Positions 23,883-33,982 of a stretch of 64,000 nucleotides of DNA are shown piece by piece. A program made the translations under genes and the position numbers. The stretch lies in NCBI GenBank assembly GCA_002734065.2, contig NVXU02000025.1:1-64000 (forward strand), given 5' to 3'. How positions within the stretch are numbered: the stretch's first letter is position 1; each line of letters opens with the position of its first letter. The notes beneath the pieces were generated by a model, which was not told the origin of the DNA, did not search any database, and saw nothing but the letters and a program-made list of their open reading frames with translations. The stretch is from Fluviicola sp. Its GTDB lineage: Bacteria; Bacteroidota; Bacteroidia; Flavobacteriales_D; Crocinitomicaceae.

Positions 23883-25955
23883 ATGTTTTTGAAATCAATT
23901 TTAGGTCTCCTTATTATCCTATCGGCTCATTTTTCTTTTTGCCAAATACAAGATGTTGATGGTATTGCAAAAAGAGCAAATCGACTGCTTCAATTTTTAG
24001 AGCAGAATCATCTTCAACCTAGAGAAGTGAACAACGACTTCGCGAAAGACCTTCATCATACCATTTTGAACTCATTAGATACTGATAAGGAGTTCTTTTT
24101 TCAGGAAGACATTCAATCATTAGTAGTTTTGTCTGATTCTTTAGACGACTTTATTCTGTCAAAGGAACTCAGTTATCTTCTTTTACTTGAAGAAAAATTT
24201 CTCGCTAGAATAGAGCTCGCGTCTCAGATCGTCATGTCTTTTTTAGAAAGAAAAAAAATCAATCTGTTTCAAGAGGGACTCCCTTTTTCTGAAAACACTT
24301 CTTTCCCAATCGACAAGGAGGGTTTCACAAAAAAATGGGAGGCAATTGTTCTTGAATCATTGCATCGCAAAATACTTTTCTCGATTGAGGATGAGAATCA
24401 GCTAAATAAGGACTCGATCCAACTTGCATTGAATGATGCCATTCTGAAAACTAAAAAATCGTACTCCGACTATTTTAAAAGACTTTCTGCAACCGACGAC
24501 TATTTTGAAATTCTTTACTTGAATGCTATCGCAAAAACTTTTGACCCACATTCCAGCTATTTTAATTCAACTCTTCGTGATGAATTTACGGAAGAATTAT
24601 CCAGTGAACGGGTTGTTTTTGGCATCTCATATCAGACCAATAATGTTGGCGAAGTAGAAATCACCGAAATTCTTCCGGGCAGTTCTGCTTGGTATTCTGA
24701 AGGCATACATTCTGGTGATGTTATTCTTTCCATAAAATCTGGTGAAAAACAATATTTAGATGTTTCTAACTCTTCAATTAGTGAATTTAGCTCTTTTTTC
24801 AATGATTTAGAGTCAAATTCTATCGTGTTAGAAATAAAAACAGCTAGAAATGAAGTAAAGGAAGTTATACTGAACAAAAGAGCCGTTTATAGTGATGGAG
24901 ATGTTATCAAAACGGCTGTTCTCAAGGGAGAAAAAAAAGTAGGTTATATTTCTCTACCCGATTTTTATACAAATTGGACAGATACAAGTGTTCTCGGTTG
25001 TGCAAATGACATCGCTAAAGCTTTGCTAAAGTTGCAAAAAGAAAACATAGACGGTTTAATTCTTGACCTCAGAAATAATGGTGGCGGTTCAATCGATGAA
25101 GCTATTGACATTGTGGGGATATTCATTAATTACGGTCCTGTAGTAATTGAAGAATCTTCTGAGGGAGAAGCCTATACCTATAAAGATTTCAACCGAGGTT
25201 CCATATACAGAGGTCCTTTAATTGTGATGGTTAACAACGCTTCGGCATCAGCGTCGGAAATTGTGGCAGGAGCAATGCAAGATTATAACAGAGGTCTCAT
25301 TGTTGGACAGAAAACCTTTGGAAAGGCAACTGGACAATACATACATGCGCTAGACCCAACGCGGGAATTCATTTTTTCAAATTTAGTAGAAGAAGATGAT
25401 AGCTGGGGCTATGCAAAAGTGACAAACATTGGTCTGTATAGAATTAATAAGCAATCCTTGCAAGGAGTTGGAGTTTTACCTGACATTTTAACACAAAGCA
25501 TGAGACCTAAGTCTGCCTCTAGGTACGAGAAGGATTATCCCCATTTTATACAGCTTGACTCGATAGGAAAAAAGGTTTATTTCACTCCAAAAGCAAAGCT
25601 CAATACTGCAGCAATTAGCACTCAGTACAAAATAATCGAAGAAAATAAAATAGATAGTATCTCCCTACTTATCGAAAAAATGGATTCTATTCTTCTTCAA
25701 CTAGACAGGGAAAATAATCTAAAGACCTCTTACGGCCTGCTCCAACAAAGACAAATATTGCGAAAACGAATCACATCTTTGAAGGGTGCTGTTGAGTTTG
25801 ATTACACTCCCAATTCATTCTTGTTCAATGAGCAAGTGATGAAGATGTCTCCTTTCTTACTTGACTACGATAAGTCTTTTTTAAACCGGCTAAATCGTGA
25901 TGTAGAGCTAAACGAAGTCTATAAAATAATGAATTTATACCTCCAATTTCAGTAA
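23883..25955 (+). CDS. Carboxy-terminal (tail-specific) protease, S41 family
   Basis: The 690-aa protein starts with a signal peptide (MFLKSILGLLIILSAHFSFC) and is periplasmic. An N-terminal helical domain is followed by a PDZ domain (about 245-330: VFGISYQTNNVGEVEITEIL). The S41 catalytic core has NNASASASEIVAGAMQD (Ser456) and FGKATGQ (Lys481), matching the Ser/Lys dyad of Prc. These proteases degrade or trim proteins by their C-terminus. A C-terminal helical part follows. It is the first of two genes in the same direction. Confidence 0.93.
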   Translation: MFLKSILGLLIILSAHFSFCQIQDVDGIAKRANRLLQFLEQNHLQPREVNNDFAKDLHHTILNSLDTDKEFFFQEDIQSLVVLSDSLDDFILSKELSYLLLLEEKFLARIELASQIVMSFLERKKINLFQEGLPFSENTSFPIDKEGFTKKWEAIVLESLHRKILFSIEDENQLNKDSIQLALNDAILKTKKSYSDYFKRLSATDDYFEILYLNAIAKTFDPHSSYFNSTLRDEFTEELSSERVVFGISYQTNNVGEVEITEILPGSSAWYSEGIHSGDVILSIKSGEKQYLDVSNSSISEFSSFFNDLESNSIVLEIKTARNEVKEVILNKRAVYSDGDVIKTAVLKGEKKVGYISLPDFYTNWTDTSVLGCANDIAKALLKLQKENIDGLILDLRNNGGGSIDEAIDIVGIFINYGPVVIEESSEGEAYTYKDFNRGSIYRGPLIVMVNNASASASEIVAGAMQDYNRGLIVGQKTFGKATGQYIHALDPTREFIFSNLVEEDDSWGYAKVTNIGLYRINKQSLQGVGVLPDILTQSMRPKSASRYEKDYPHFIQLDSIGKKVYFTPKAKLNTAAISTQYKIIEENKIDSISLLIEKMDSILLQLDRENNLKTSYGLLQQRQILRKRITSLKGAVEFDYTPNSFLFNEQVMKMSPFLLDYDKSFLNRLNRDVELNEVYKIMNLYLQFQ

Positions 25956-25993
25956 TACTCTTAATTTAGTGAAAATTAAAACGTAAAACAGCT

Positions 25994-27025
25994 ATGAAAC
26001 AATTCCTATTATTATCAATCTTATTTTTATCGACGACGACCTTTTCACAAAATTCTGAAAAGGCAAATCAATACATGGAAACTTTTTCTGTTAGTTATTT
26101 ACAAATACAAAAAGACATGTGGGATTACACCCGCTCTGTTTCTCACGGAAAAAGTGCTCGAAAGGTTGATAAAAGAAGGAAAGAATTAATTGTTACAACC
26201 AATACTGCCTTAAATAAAGCGAAAAGAAAGCCTGGTTACGAAGGCAGCACTCGCTACAAGGATTCTGTCGTTAGGTATTTTGAAATTATTGACATTGTAC
26301 TTCGTGAAGATTATGGTAAGATTGTCAACATGGAAGAAATCTCTGAACAATCTTATGACTTAATGGAGGCTTATATGACTGCCAGAGAATTAGCAAACGA
26401 CAAGATGAAAGACGCTGGGGACATGGTTGGGAGAGAACAAAAAACATTTGCTGAAGCGAACAATATTAACATCATTGAGAATGAGTCAAAGCTATCACAA
26501 AAAATGGAGGTCGCAAGTCAGGTCTATGATCATTACAATGCGGTTTATCTCATCTTTTTTAAGTCTTATAAGCAAGAACTATACTTGTTAGATGCTATTT
26601 CTAAAAATGACGTTAGCGCTATTCAGCAAAACAAAAATGCGCTGATTGAAACCGTTGAAGAAGGTTATCTTAAACTTAAAGAAGTAAAGAAATACGAAGG
26701 AGATGTTTCGATGATTACTGCAACTCGCCAGTTGTTGACTTTCTACAAGAAAGAAGCAGAGAAAAACGTAGAAGTAATGCTAGATTATCTAGACAAAACT
26801 CAAAACTTTAACAAAATTAAAGAGGCTTTTGATAAGATTAAAGAAAAGAATAGAACACAAGAAGATGTTGATTTATTTAACAATAGTGTAAACGAAATGA
26901 ATGAAGCTGTTAATAAATACAACCAACTAAACGACTCTTCCAATAAGGAAAGAGGTGATTTAATTGATAATTGGAATAAAATGGCGGAAAAATTCACATC
27001 GAAATATGTACCGAGGGGTAAATAG
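25994..27025 (+). CDS. Secreted helical protein of unknown function
   Basis: The 343-aa protein has a signal peptide (MKQFLLLSILFLSTTTFSQ). The rest is long, charged and helical with coiled-coil character and no membrane segment. It begins 39 bp after the protease gene, so it may be co-transcribed and could be a partner or substrate. I do not recognise a domain. A terminator-free, repeat-bearing region follows. Confidence 0.8.
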   Translation: MKQFLLLSILFLSTTTFSQNSEKANQYMETFSVSYLQIQKDMWDYTRSVSHGKSARKVDKRRKELIVTTNTALNKAKRKPGYEGSTRYKDSVVRYFEIIDIVLREDYGKIVNMEEISEQSYDLMEAYMTARELANDKMKDAGDMVGREQKTFAEANNINIIENESKLSQKMEVASQVYDHYNAVYLIFFKSYKQELYLLDAISKNDVSAIQQNKNALIETVEEGYLKLKEVKKYEGDVSMITATRQLLTFYKKEAEKNVEVMLDYLDKTQNFNKIKEAFDKIKEKNRTQEDVDLFNNSVNEMNEAVNKYNQLNDSSNKERGDLIDNWNKMAEKFTSKYVPRGK

Positions 27026-27130
27026 TGTCGATTTGGTTTACAATAGGTAAAACGTGTAGTTATTCACCGCAAAATATGCGGAGATTAGTGATTTTTGACC
27101 TTTTTTGGAGAGGGTGAGAGAGCAAAGTGA

Positions 27131-27180
27131 GGTCCGAGATGTACCACGAAGTAGCACCGAAGGTAATCTCGAACCAGCGG
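27131..27180. repeat. 50-bp dispersed intergenic repeat, copy 1
   Basis: GGTCCGAGATG, then CGAAGTAGCACCGAAGGTAA, TCTCGAAC and AGCGG match 48045-48093 with a small length difference. CGAGAT and ATCTCG are inverted within it, so it can fold as a hairpin. It lies between the gene at 25994 and the alcohol dehydrogenase gene. Confidence 0.8.
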
Positions 27181-27209
27181 CTTCATTTATCCTTCGTTCG
27201 GTATTGGGG

Positions 27210-28373
27210 TTAGATTGAAGATAAGATTATTTGCTCAACATCATCTAAATCAATCGATTTTCTTTCGCCCATGGCTGTCCACCCTCTTTCCTTGAAGATT
27301 GCGCTGATTATTTTTTCACAACCTTGATAATCAGCTGTGTAATCAGACAATTTTGTTTTCACCCCTAAACTTTGGAAGAATTCTTCGGTCTTTGCTATTG
27401 CCATTTTTGCCACCGTTACGTTGTCGCCTTCAAGATGCCAAACTCGCCGCCCGTATTGCGTTAGTTTATCCTGTTTTTCGGAGAATTTTCGTTCCCACAA
27501 TCGAGGTGCGATGATTGCCAAACTTTGTGCATGGTCAACTCCGAATAAAGCTGTTAATTCATGCCCAATCATGTGTGTAGTCCAGTCAGAAATAACTCCA
27601 CAACGAAGATTTCCGTTCAATGCGTGCGTTGCGCAGTGCATCAAGTTCGATGCTAATTTATAATCCTCTGGGTGGTCGACAACATTGGCAATCTCTATGA
27701 GCGTAGAAAGAATTCCTTCCGCTTCACGTTCTTGCAACAAATTCTCCATTGGATAGGTCAGGTATTGCTCCAAGGTGTGCATGAAAGCATCTATGACGCC
27801 ATTGGCAATCTGTCTTTTTGGCAAAGTGACAACAACCGTTGGGTCGCAAAAAGAAAATACAGGGAAGAATAAGGGTCCGCCCATAGTCATTTTCAATTTC
27901 AATTCGCTACGACTTATCACAGCGCCAGAGTTGGCTTCAGAACCTGTTGCCGGCAAGGTTAAAATAGTTCCAAAAGGGATAGATGATTGAAACACATATC
28001 CTTCTTTTCTTTCTAAGACATCCCAAGGCTCTCCTTTGTAATTAATTGCCCCAGAAATTAACTTCACACCATCAATGATGGAACCTCCGCCAAGCGCGAT
28101 GATAAAATCAATGTTGTTTTCTTGTGCAAGGCGAACTGCCTTCATCAAGGTAGTGTATTCTGGGTTGGCTTCTACTCCACCGAATTCTATCACATTGAAA
28201 GAAGATAATTGACTTAGAACTTTGTCAAAAAGTCCAAATCGTTTCACGCTTCCACCTCCGTAAACAAGAAGAATGTTTTTTGCTTTTTCAACGTTTAATA
28301 ATTCTGGCAACCTGTTTAGCTGTTCTTTTCCAAAAACAATTCTCGTTGGGTTGACTACTTCAAAATTCTCCAT
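27210..28373 (-). CDS. Iron-containing alcohol dehydrogenase (YqhD/butanol type)
   Basis: The 387-aa protein oxidises alcohols or reduces aldehydes with NAD(P)H. It has the cofactor motif FIIALGGGSIIDGVK (about 90-104) and the metal-binding run with HALNGNLRCGVISDW, HMIGHELTALFGVDHAQSL. Length equals that of YqhD. The substrate cannot be predicted. A terminator of the ExbD operon lies just upstream of its start, so it has its own promoter. Confidence 0.93.
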   Translation of the reverse strand: MENFEVVNPTRIVFGKEQLNRLPELLNVEKAKNILLVYGGGSVKRFGLFDKVLSQLSSFNVIEFGGVEANPEYTTLMKAVRLAQENNIDFIIALGGGSIIDGVKLISGAINYKGEPWDVLERKEGYVFQSSIPFGTILTLPATGSEANSGAVISRSELKLKMTMGGPLFFPVFSFCDPTVVVTLPKRQIANGVIDAFMHTLEQYLTYPMENLLQEREAEGILSTLIEIANVVDHPEDYKLASNLMHCATHALNGNLRCGVISDWTTHMIGHELTALFGVDHAQSLAIIAPRLWERKFSEKQDKLTQYGRRVWHLEGDNVTVAKMAIAKTEEFFQSLGVKTKLSDYTADYQGCEKIISAIFKERGWTAMGERKSIDLDDVEQIILSSI

Positions 28374-28385
28374 GACTAAAAAATA

Positions 28386-28420
28386 AAAAACCCGATTAAT
28401 CGAGGATCAATCGGGCTAAT
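28386..28420 (-). terminator. Terminator of the ExbB/ExbD cluster
   Basis: CCCGATT (28391-28397) pairs with AATCGGG (28409-28415), and the minus-strand side is followed by a run of T at 28385-28390. Confidence 0.85.
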
Positions 28421-28435
28421 AAAACTTAAATATGC

Positions 28436-28957
28436 TTACTTTTTACCGTTCTCTCCTACTGCATAAGCAATAGTTAACGCATCAATAGCTTGTAACTCTT
28501 TTCTAATATCAAAAATAATTCCTGATGGAGCTCCTTTATCTGCTTTTATGCATGTAATAACAGACTCAATTGGCTCTGTCATTCTTGGTGGTTTAGATTC
28601 AAATTTATCTAATTTCCATGCTTGAATTGCACTCGAGTTGTACAATAAATCAGGAGTAGATTGAACAACGTTATCCATAAACAACATGTATTCCATTCCC
28701 ATTGCTGCATATTGTTCTGCTCTTGCTTTATTCAGAGGTCTTCCCAAGTACAAAAAGTCTATTTCTGATTTTTGCTTGTAAGGTGTCATGTCTGTTGTAC
28801 TAGAACCTTCCGGTTTAATAATTTTAACAGAAGGATCTGATTCTTTACTTGTTGTCGCAACCATAAAGAAGAACAACAACATGAATACAATATCAGGTAA
28901 TGATGATGTATTAATTGCTGGAGCACTTCCTCCACTATCTTTTTTAAATTTTGACAT
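28436..28957 (-). CDS. ExbD/TolR-family biopolymer transport protein
   Basis: The 173-aa protein has one transmembrane helix near residues 20-45 with the proton-path aspartate in SLPDIVFMLLFFFMV, then a periplasmic domain. ExbD/TolR pairs with an ExbB/TolQ stator to drive TonB-type or other envelope machinery with proton motive force. It is last in the four-gene cluster 28436-31064. Confidence 0.9.
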   Translation of the reverse strand: MSKFKKDSGGSAPAINTSSLPDIVFMLLFFFMVATTSKESDPSVKIIKPEGSSTTDMTPYKQKSEIDFLYLGRPLNKARAEQYAAMGMEYMLFMDNVVQSTPDLLYNSSAIQAWKLDKFESKPPRMTEPIESVITCIKADKGAPSGIIFDIRKELQAIDALTIAYAVGENGKK

Positions 28958-28969
28958 ATAATTTCTTAT

Positions 28970-29725
28970 TTATCGTTTAGGAGTTACCTCAATAATTCTA
29001 GCCGGATAAAGAATTTTCAACAGTTGAATTTTTTCTCTGTCTTCAACACCCTTATCCATTGCTAACCTATTCTTTATCGACTTGTATGATTCATTGAATA
29101 TTTTCATTGCTGCATCATCTCTGAGTTCAGATATTGCTTGCTCCACTTCTGATTGAATTTTAGCAAACAACTCATATTCTGTTGCTTTTTGAACCTCAAT
29201 CCGAATATGCGCTTGAACAGAAATTTCTGCCAACTTATCAGTTTCGAGCATTTCTAACGCCGTTTTTTTCTTTTCCCATTCAGCAACTTGCCTCCATTTA
29301 AAGTCAATGATGTCTGGCAATGCATTTGGTGTGTTCTCGACCTCTTCCGCTTCTGTAGTTGTCTTATTAATCAAGGCATTTATTTCTGGCATAGAGATTC
29401 TAGAGTACATTGGAAAGTCATTTTTAACATTGTTACTTTTCTCGTTCTCGCGGTAAAATTCTATAATTCTTTCAGAGATTTCATCCGGATCATTCATTAA
29501 TGACCCTCTCACCATCAATTGATTCTGACTATTTGCTTGTATCGCAAATATATTTCTCTCCTCAACAATAACAGGATCGTCTACTAACTCTATCTTCTTA
29601 GGAATATTTCTGATATATGCCTGATCTTTATCCATGGTAGTTGTTACCAAAAAGAAAATCAATAGCAAGAAAGCAATATCCGCCATCGAACCAGCATTTA
29701 CTTCAGGTATGTCTCGCTTTGCCAT
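28970..29725 (-). CDS. ExbD/TolR-family protein, long form
   Basis: The 251-aa protein has the same N-terminal transmembrane segment with aspartate (GSMADIAFLLLIFFLVTTT). The periplasmic part is about 100 residues longer than in the usual family, with a helical, charged insert (VEQAISELRDDAAMKIFNESY). It neighbours a shorter ExbD, so the two paralogues probably form a mixed complex. It is 12 bp from the next gene. Confidence 0.9.
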   Translation of the reverse strand: MAKRDIPEVNAGSMADIAFLLLIFFLVTTTMDKDQAYIRNIPKKIELVDDPVIVEERNIFAIQANSQNQLMVRGSLMNDPDEISERIIEFYRENEKSNNVKNDFPMYSRISMPEINALINKTTTEAEEVENTPNALPDIIDFKWRQVAEWEKKKTALEMLETDKLAEISVQAHIRIEVQKATEYELFAKIQSEVEQAISELRDDAAMKIFNESYKSIKNRLAMDKGVEDREKIQLLKILYPARIIEVTPKR

Positions 29726-29730
29726 ATTAA

Positions 29731-30204
29731 TTATTTTCTAAGTTTCCCCATTAAAGGAGATAAAAATGCTGCCAATACTGCAATTACAATTAAAGTAATT
29801 ACCAAATATAATCCCGCAGTGGAAGAAACAATTGTTCCTTGTTCCACTTGAACATCTTCAGCCAATTGTAGTGTCGTATTTGTATCTGAAGTGCCAATCA
29901 TCAAAAAGATAAGGTACAACACCAATGCAACCACTACTCCTATAATTGACATAATTGTCTTTTTAGGGTTAGAAATCAACTGAACAACGAAGAATATTAA
30001 GATTAGACCCACACTTGCAAAAATCAAAAAGCCAGTAAACGATGTTGTGAAACTTAAACTCGCACCATCTCTAAAAGAAACTTGATCTTGAAGTGTACTA
30101 TTCATGTCTGCCCCTGTGAATAAGAATAAACATGCGATTACTCCTACTGCAACAAGACTGATTTTAAGAATACTCATGTATAAATTGAGTTTTTTAGTAT
30201 CCAT
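29731..30204 (-). CDS. Four-helix membrane protein in the Exb cluster
   Basis: The 157-aa protein has about four transmembrane segments and a short hydrophilic loop (TSDTNTTLQLAEDVQVEQ). It is tightly linked to both ExbD genes (5 bp) and near exbB. It lacks a named domain. It may be an accessory subunit of the motor complex. Confidence 0.8.
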   Translation of the reverse strand: MDTKKLNLYMSILKISLVAVGVIACLFLFTGADMNSTLQDQVSFRDGASLSFTTSFTGFLIFASVGLILIFFVVQLISNPKKTIMSIIGVVVALVLYLIFLMIGTSDTNTTLQLAEDVQVEQGTIVSSTAGLYLVITLIVIAVLAAFLSPLMGKLRK

Positions 30205-30254
30205 GCTTTTTACAAATTATATTAATAAAAAAATATTTTTTATTCTATCGCTAA

Positions 30255-31064
30255 TTAGACTTTAGCAACTTTATGCTTTAACATCATATCAATTAAAGAG
30301 ATCGATGCATCTTCCATTTCATTAACGATACCATCAATTTTAGAAACGATATAGTTATAAAACACTTGAAGAATAATTGCTGCAATCAAACCAAATACTG
30401 TTGTCAAAAGTGATACTTTAATACCACCAGCCACAGTAATTGGAGAAACTTGACCATCTGCAATAATTTTATCAAAGGCGAAAATCATCCCGATTACCGT
30501 CCCCAAGAAACCAAGCATTGGTGCAAGAGCAATAAACAATGAAATCCATGTTAATCCTTTTTCTAACAGTCCCATTTGAACACCACCGTATGAAACGACA
30601 GACTTTTCAGCCATTTCAATTCCTTCATCAGCTCTGTCTAAACCTTGATAGAAGATAGACGCAATAGGTCCTCTTGTGTTACGACAAACATCTTTTGCTG
30701 CTTCAACTCCACCATTCTTCAATGCTGTTTCAACTTCATCTACAAATTTCTTTGTGTTGATTGTAGAAAGGTTAAGGTAAACAATACGCTCAATAGAAAG
30801 CGCAAGACCGATGATTAAACAAATCAATACGGGCGTCATCCATAAAGGTGCACCTTCAATATATTTTTGCTTTAACGTTTGAACGAATGTTAATTCGTCT
30901 AATTCTTCAGCAGAACTTGCTGTTTTATCTTTATCCTTGTTTTTTGCTTGTTGAGCAACTGTTTTGGTAGGTGAAGATTCTGGAGCGTCCTGTGCTACCG
31001 AGAAGTTAACAAATCCAAGCATCATAATTGCTGCAATCACTAATGAACTAATCGTTTTTTTCAT
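30255..31064 (-). CDS. MotA/TolQ/ExbB proton-channel protein
   Basis: The 269-aa protein has an N-terminal hydrophobic segment, a linker rich in Lys and Asp, and then the MotA/TolQ/ExbB core: LSIERIVYLNL, GLLEKGLTWISLFIALAPMLGF and GIKVSLLTTVFGLIAAI. It forms the inner-membrane stator with the two ExbD proteins. It is first in the cluster. Confidence 0.92.
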   Translation of the reverse strand: MKKTISSLVIAAIMMLGFVNFSVAQDAPESSPTKTVAQQAKNKDKDKTASSAEELDELTFVQTLKQKYIEGAPLWMTPVLICLIIGLALSIERIVYLNLSTINTKKFVDEVETALKNGGVEAAKDVCRNTRGPIASIFYQGLDRADEGIEMAEKSVVSYGGVQMGLLEKGLTWISLFIALAPMLGFLGTVIGMIFAFDKIIADGQVSPITVAGGIKVSLLTTVFGLIAAIILQVFYNYIVSKIDGIVNEMEDASISLIDMMLKHKVAKV

Positions 31065-31208
31065 GTTTCTAATTATTAATTAATCGTGTTCTAAGTTTAT
31101 AATGAGCCAAATTTAATAAAAAATAATTCACGAGAGCAATCATTGTTGAATTATGATGTAAATGATGCGTTTTATTGAGTGAATGGGAAATGTTTTTTCA
31201 ATTATTTT

Positions 31209-32024
31209 CTACAAAGTTTTAAAAAACACAACCTCAACTCTTCTGTTTCTAGCTCTGTCTTTTTCGCTTTTTTCTGGGAAAACAATGGGACTTAAATTAC
31301 TCAGCCCTTCAAAAGATAGTCTTTCTTCGTTGATGCCCTTACCAATAAGGTATTCAAAGACAACCTTTGCCCTTTTCTTTGACATCCTTTTGTTGTTTTC
31401 ACAGCAAACGTGTCCTTTTATCGTTGCGTTGTATTCTTTATTGTTGTTAAGTAACTCATACAACTCTTCTAAATAGATGGTTGAAGATGCCAGTACATCT
31501 GCTGTGCCACCTTTAAATTTTATGGGGAGAACAACAGGTGTATTTTCAATTATTCTGGGCGCAACATCTTCTATCTGTACAATTTCTTCTATTTTCTCCT
31601 CTTTTGGTGGTGCTTCTTTTTTAACCACCTCAATTACCGGAGGTACCGAAGCTATTAATTCTCCCAGAAAATAATATACATCAACTCTGTTCCAGTTACG
31701 TGGTCGGAAACTTAAAAATTCTCGTTTGCTCCCTGAGCAATTCAGGTTAATTAATTCTGGATTCAATGCCAATTGCGATAAAATTGATTCCGCATAACGG
31801 CAAGACTTATCTATTGATTTTGCATAGGCATTCATTTCTATAATCTGAAATTCATTGAGATTTTGTTTCTCAATTATATCATTTAGGATTTCTTGAGAAC
31901 TTGAAGTTAATGTGTCAGAATCAAAATAAAAAGAGATCAACTTCACTTCTGCACCAACAGAAAAAATAAAGAAAGAAAAAATAACAAGAAGCGCTTTATT
32001 CATGGTTTTTAGCTTGTTAAGCAA
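31209..32024 (-). CDS. OmpA-family cell-envelope protein
   Basis: The 271-aa protein begins with a signal peptide (LVIFSFFIFSVGA). A first OmpA-like region precedes a linker rich in Pro and Glu (KKEAPPKEEKIEE), and the C-terminal peptidoglycan-binding domain ends with NKRMSKKRAKVVFEYLI and KDRARNRRVEVVF. It likely links the outer membrane to peptidoglycan and may work with the Exb cluster nearby. Confidence 0.88.
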   Translation of the reverse strand: MLNKLKTMNKALLVIFSFFIFSVGAEVKLISFYFDSDTLTSSSQEILNDIIEKQNLNEFQIIEMNAYAKSIDKSCRYAESILSQLALNPELINLNCSGSKREFLSFRPRNWNRVDVYYFLGELIASVPPVIEVVKKEAPPKEEKIEEIVQIEDVAPRIIENTPVVLPIKFKGGTADVLASSTIYLEELYELLNNNKEYNATIKGHVCCENNKRMSKKRAKVVFEYLIGKGINEERLSFEGLSNLSPIVFPEKSEKDRARNRRVEVVFFKTL

Positions 32025-32113
32025 TTTTATAACTGTAAACTTATAGGATTTTTCTTAAAAAAAAGAGCTCCTATCGAAAATTGAGTAACTTCATATTGTT
32101 AATAAGGTAAAGA

Positions 32114-33127
32114 ATGCAAGCAAATCATCAAGAAACTATTTTTGAAATTATAAAGAAACAAATTGGCAAGGAGTCGCTTGGGGTTGTTGTAGGAGAGGTG
32201 TTAAGCATTAGTCAAGATGCTGTTTACAGGAGATCTAGAGGAGAGACTCTCTTAACTATTTACGAAATAGAAAAACTGAGTAATCATTTTAATTTTTCCG
32301 TTGATTCTATCTTCGGTTTGAGAAAAAACAATGTGCTTTTTAATTTTAAACCTTTAGAAGAATTTGACTTTAGCATGGATGTCTATCTGGAAGGGCTTTT
32401 GGAGAATGTAAAAATGCTAAAAGCACAGAAAAATCCTGAGCTCTTACTTTCAGTGAACAACATTGCCATGTTTCAACTGTTAAATTATCCTCATTTGGTT
32501 CGTTTTAAGCTTTTTTTCTGGGCGAAAACTTACTTGAGAGTTCCTGGATACGAAAATGTATTATTTGATTATGAAAAAATATCTCCTAAGACTTTCAATA
32601 CTGGATTGGAGGCGCTCAAAGTATACTGTACCATTCCGTCAAAAGAAATTTACGACTCTGAATTTTTGAGAGGTTTCGTTAGGGAAATTTATTATTACTA
32701 CAGCTCTCGACTGATAAAAGACCCTAAGTATGCACTCTACTTATTGGAAGTTTTAGACCGATTTGTGGATCATTTAAAACTCCAAGCTATTGCTGGTAAA
32801 AAGTTTGTTTCTACAACAAAACCTCCTGCCAACGGCAACGGTTTTGAAATGTATTACAATGAAACAAACAATGGTAATGGCACAACGTATTACCATTCTG
32901 AAAATGGAGAAGGTCTTTACATTGCTCATAATATGATGAATTATGTCTATACAACGGATAAGGAATACATCCAAGACAGCTTAACCACTTTAAATAAGCA
33001 AATAGATAACTCGAGCATGATTAGCTCTATTAATGAAAAGGAAAGAAATAAGTACTTTTTCCAATTGAAGAATACAATTAATGGAGTCCGATTGAAAATA
33101 GAGGCAGATTTGAGTTTAGAAGAATAG
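32114..33127 (+). CDS. HTH-type regulator-like protein
   Basis: The 337-aa protein has a putative helix-turn-helix at the N-terminus (LSISQDAVYRRSRGETLLTI), followed by a long soluble alpha-helical domain (about 80-335). This two-part design is common in Bacteroidota regulators. No ligand is known. It is convergent with the SDR gene, 6 bases apart. Confidence 0.7.
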   Translation: MQANHQETIFEIIKKQIGKESLGVVVGEVLSISQDAVYRRSRGETLLTIYEIEKLSNHFNFSVDSIFGLRKNNVLFNFKPLEEFDFSMDVYLEGLLENVKMLKAQKNPELLLSVNNIAMFQLLNYPHLVRFKLFFWAKTYLRVPGYENVLFDYEKISPKTFNTGLEALKVYCTIPSKEIYDSEFLRGFVREIYYYYSSRLIKDPKYALYLLEVLDRFVDHLKLQAIAGKKFVSTTKPPANGNGFEMYYNETNNGNGTTYYHSENGEGLYIAHNMMNYVYTTDKEYIQDSLTTLNKQIDNSSMISSINEKERNKYFFQLKNTINGVRLKIEADLSLEE

Positions 33128-33133
33128 GTGACC

Positions 33134-33931
33134 TTACCCTTTGTTTTTTTGTACATTTCGAATGATGAAATTAACCATCCTTGGAAAATGTTGCATGGTG
33201 AAAACAGTTACTTTTCCAATCACCGACATGACTTTCTTTGATTTTCTTCGAGAAATCATTGACATAATCTCTTTTGCTACTTTCTCGCGAGATTGAACCA
33301 TAAATTTTGGTCGTTCTGGAACGGGAATCAAGTCTCCATTTGCAGTCACCATTCGTTTTGATTTTTCATTCTCCGTAAAACTTAAATAGCAAATACCGAA
33401 ATGTATTCCTGTTTTCACTAGTTCAGCTCTTAACGATTGCCAAAAAGCAGTTAAGGACATTTTGCCCATGCTGTAAGCAGAAGCAGAAGGCAAACCATGA
33501 ACGCCAGCTAAACTGGAGAGAAAAATAACACTCCCTTTCGTTTTCTTTAGGTAAGGCAATGCTTCTAATGTTGGCAAAACAGCACCCAACGAATTACTGG
33601 CAAATATCTTCTGAAATAACTCGCCATCCATTTTTTCAATTTGCTCATTCATGGTGATACTACCGTTGTTAATCAGCCCGTCTAGCCGACCGAATTCCTC
33701 GATGGTTTTGCTAATTAATTCTTTGCAATCTTCTACAGAGCTTATGTCTGCTGGGATAGCTAAGGTGCTGTGATTATTCAAATCGAACTCTTTTTTTACT
33801 TTTTGCAACTTGCTTTCATTTCTACCGTTCAGCACCACTTTAGCTCCCTTCTCGCACAATTGCTTGGCTAATTCTTTTCCAACTCCTTGACTAGAACCGG
33901 TTATTATATAGACTTTATCTTTAAAATTCAT
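33134..33931 (-). CDS. Short-chain dehydrogenase/reductase
   Basis: The 265-aa protein has the SDR cofactor motif TGSSQGVGKELAK, the NNGSI-type turn, and the catalytic SSLAG plus YSMGK (Tyr-x3-Lys). It reduces or oxidises an unknown alcohol or carbonyl using NAD(P). A hydrophobic C-terminus may contact the membrane. Confidence 0.92.
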   Translation of the reverse strand: MNFKDKVYIITGSSQGVGKELAKQLCEKGAKVVLNGRNESKLQKVKKEFDLNNHSTLAIPADISSVEDCKELISKTIEEFGRLDGLINNGSITMNEQIEKMDGELFQKIFASNSLGAVLPTLEALPYLKKTKGSVIFLSSLAGVHGLPSASAYSMGKMSLTAFWQSLRAELVKTGIHFGICYLSFTENEKSKRMVTANGDLIPVPERPKFMVQSREKVAKEIMSMISRRKSKKVMSVIGKVTVFTMQHFPRMVNFIIRNVQKNKG

Positions 33932-33982
33932 TCCTTTATACTATTTAACATCAGTGTCATTAAAATTTAATTTTTCTCATTT

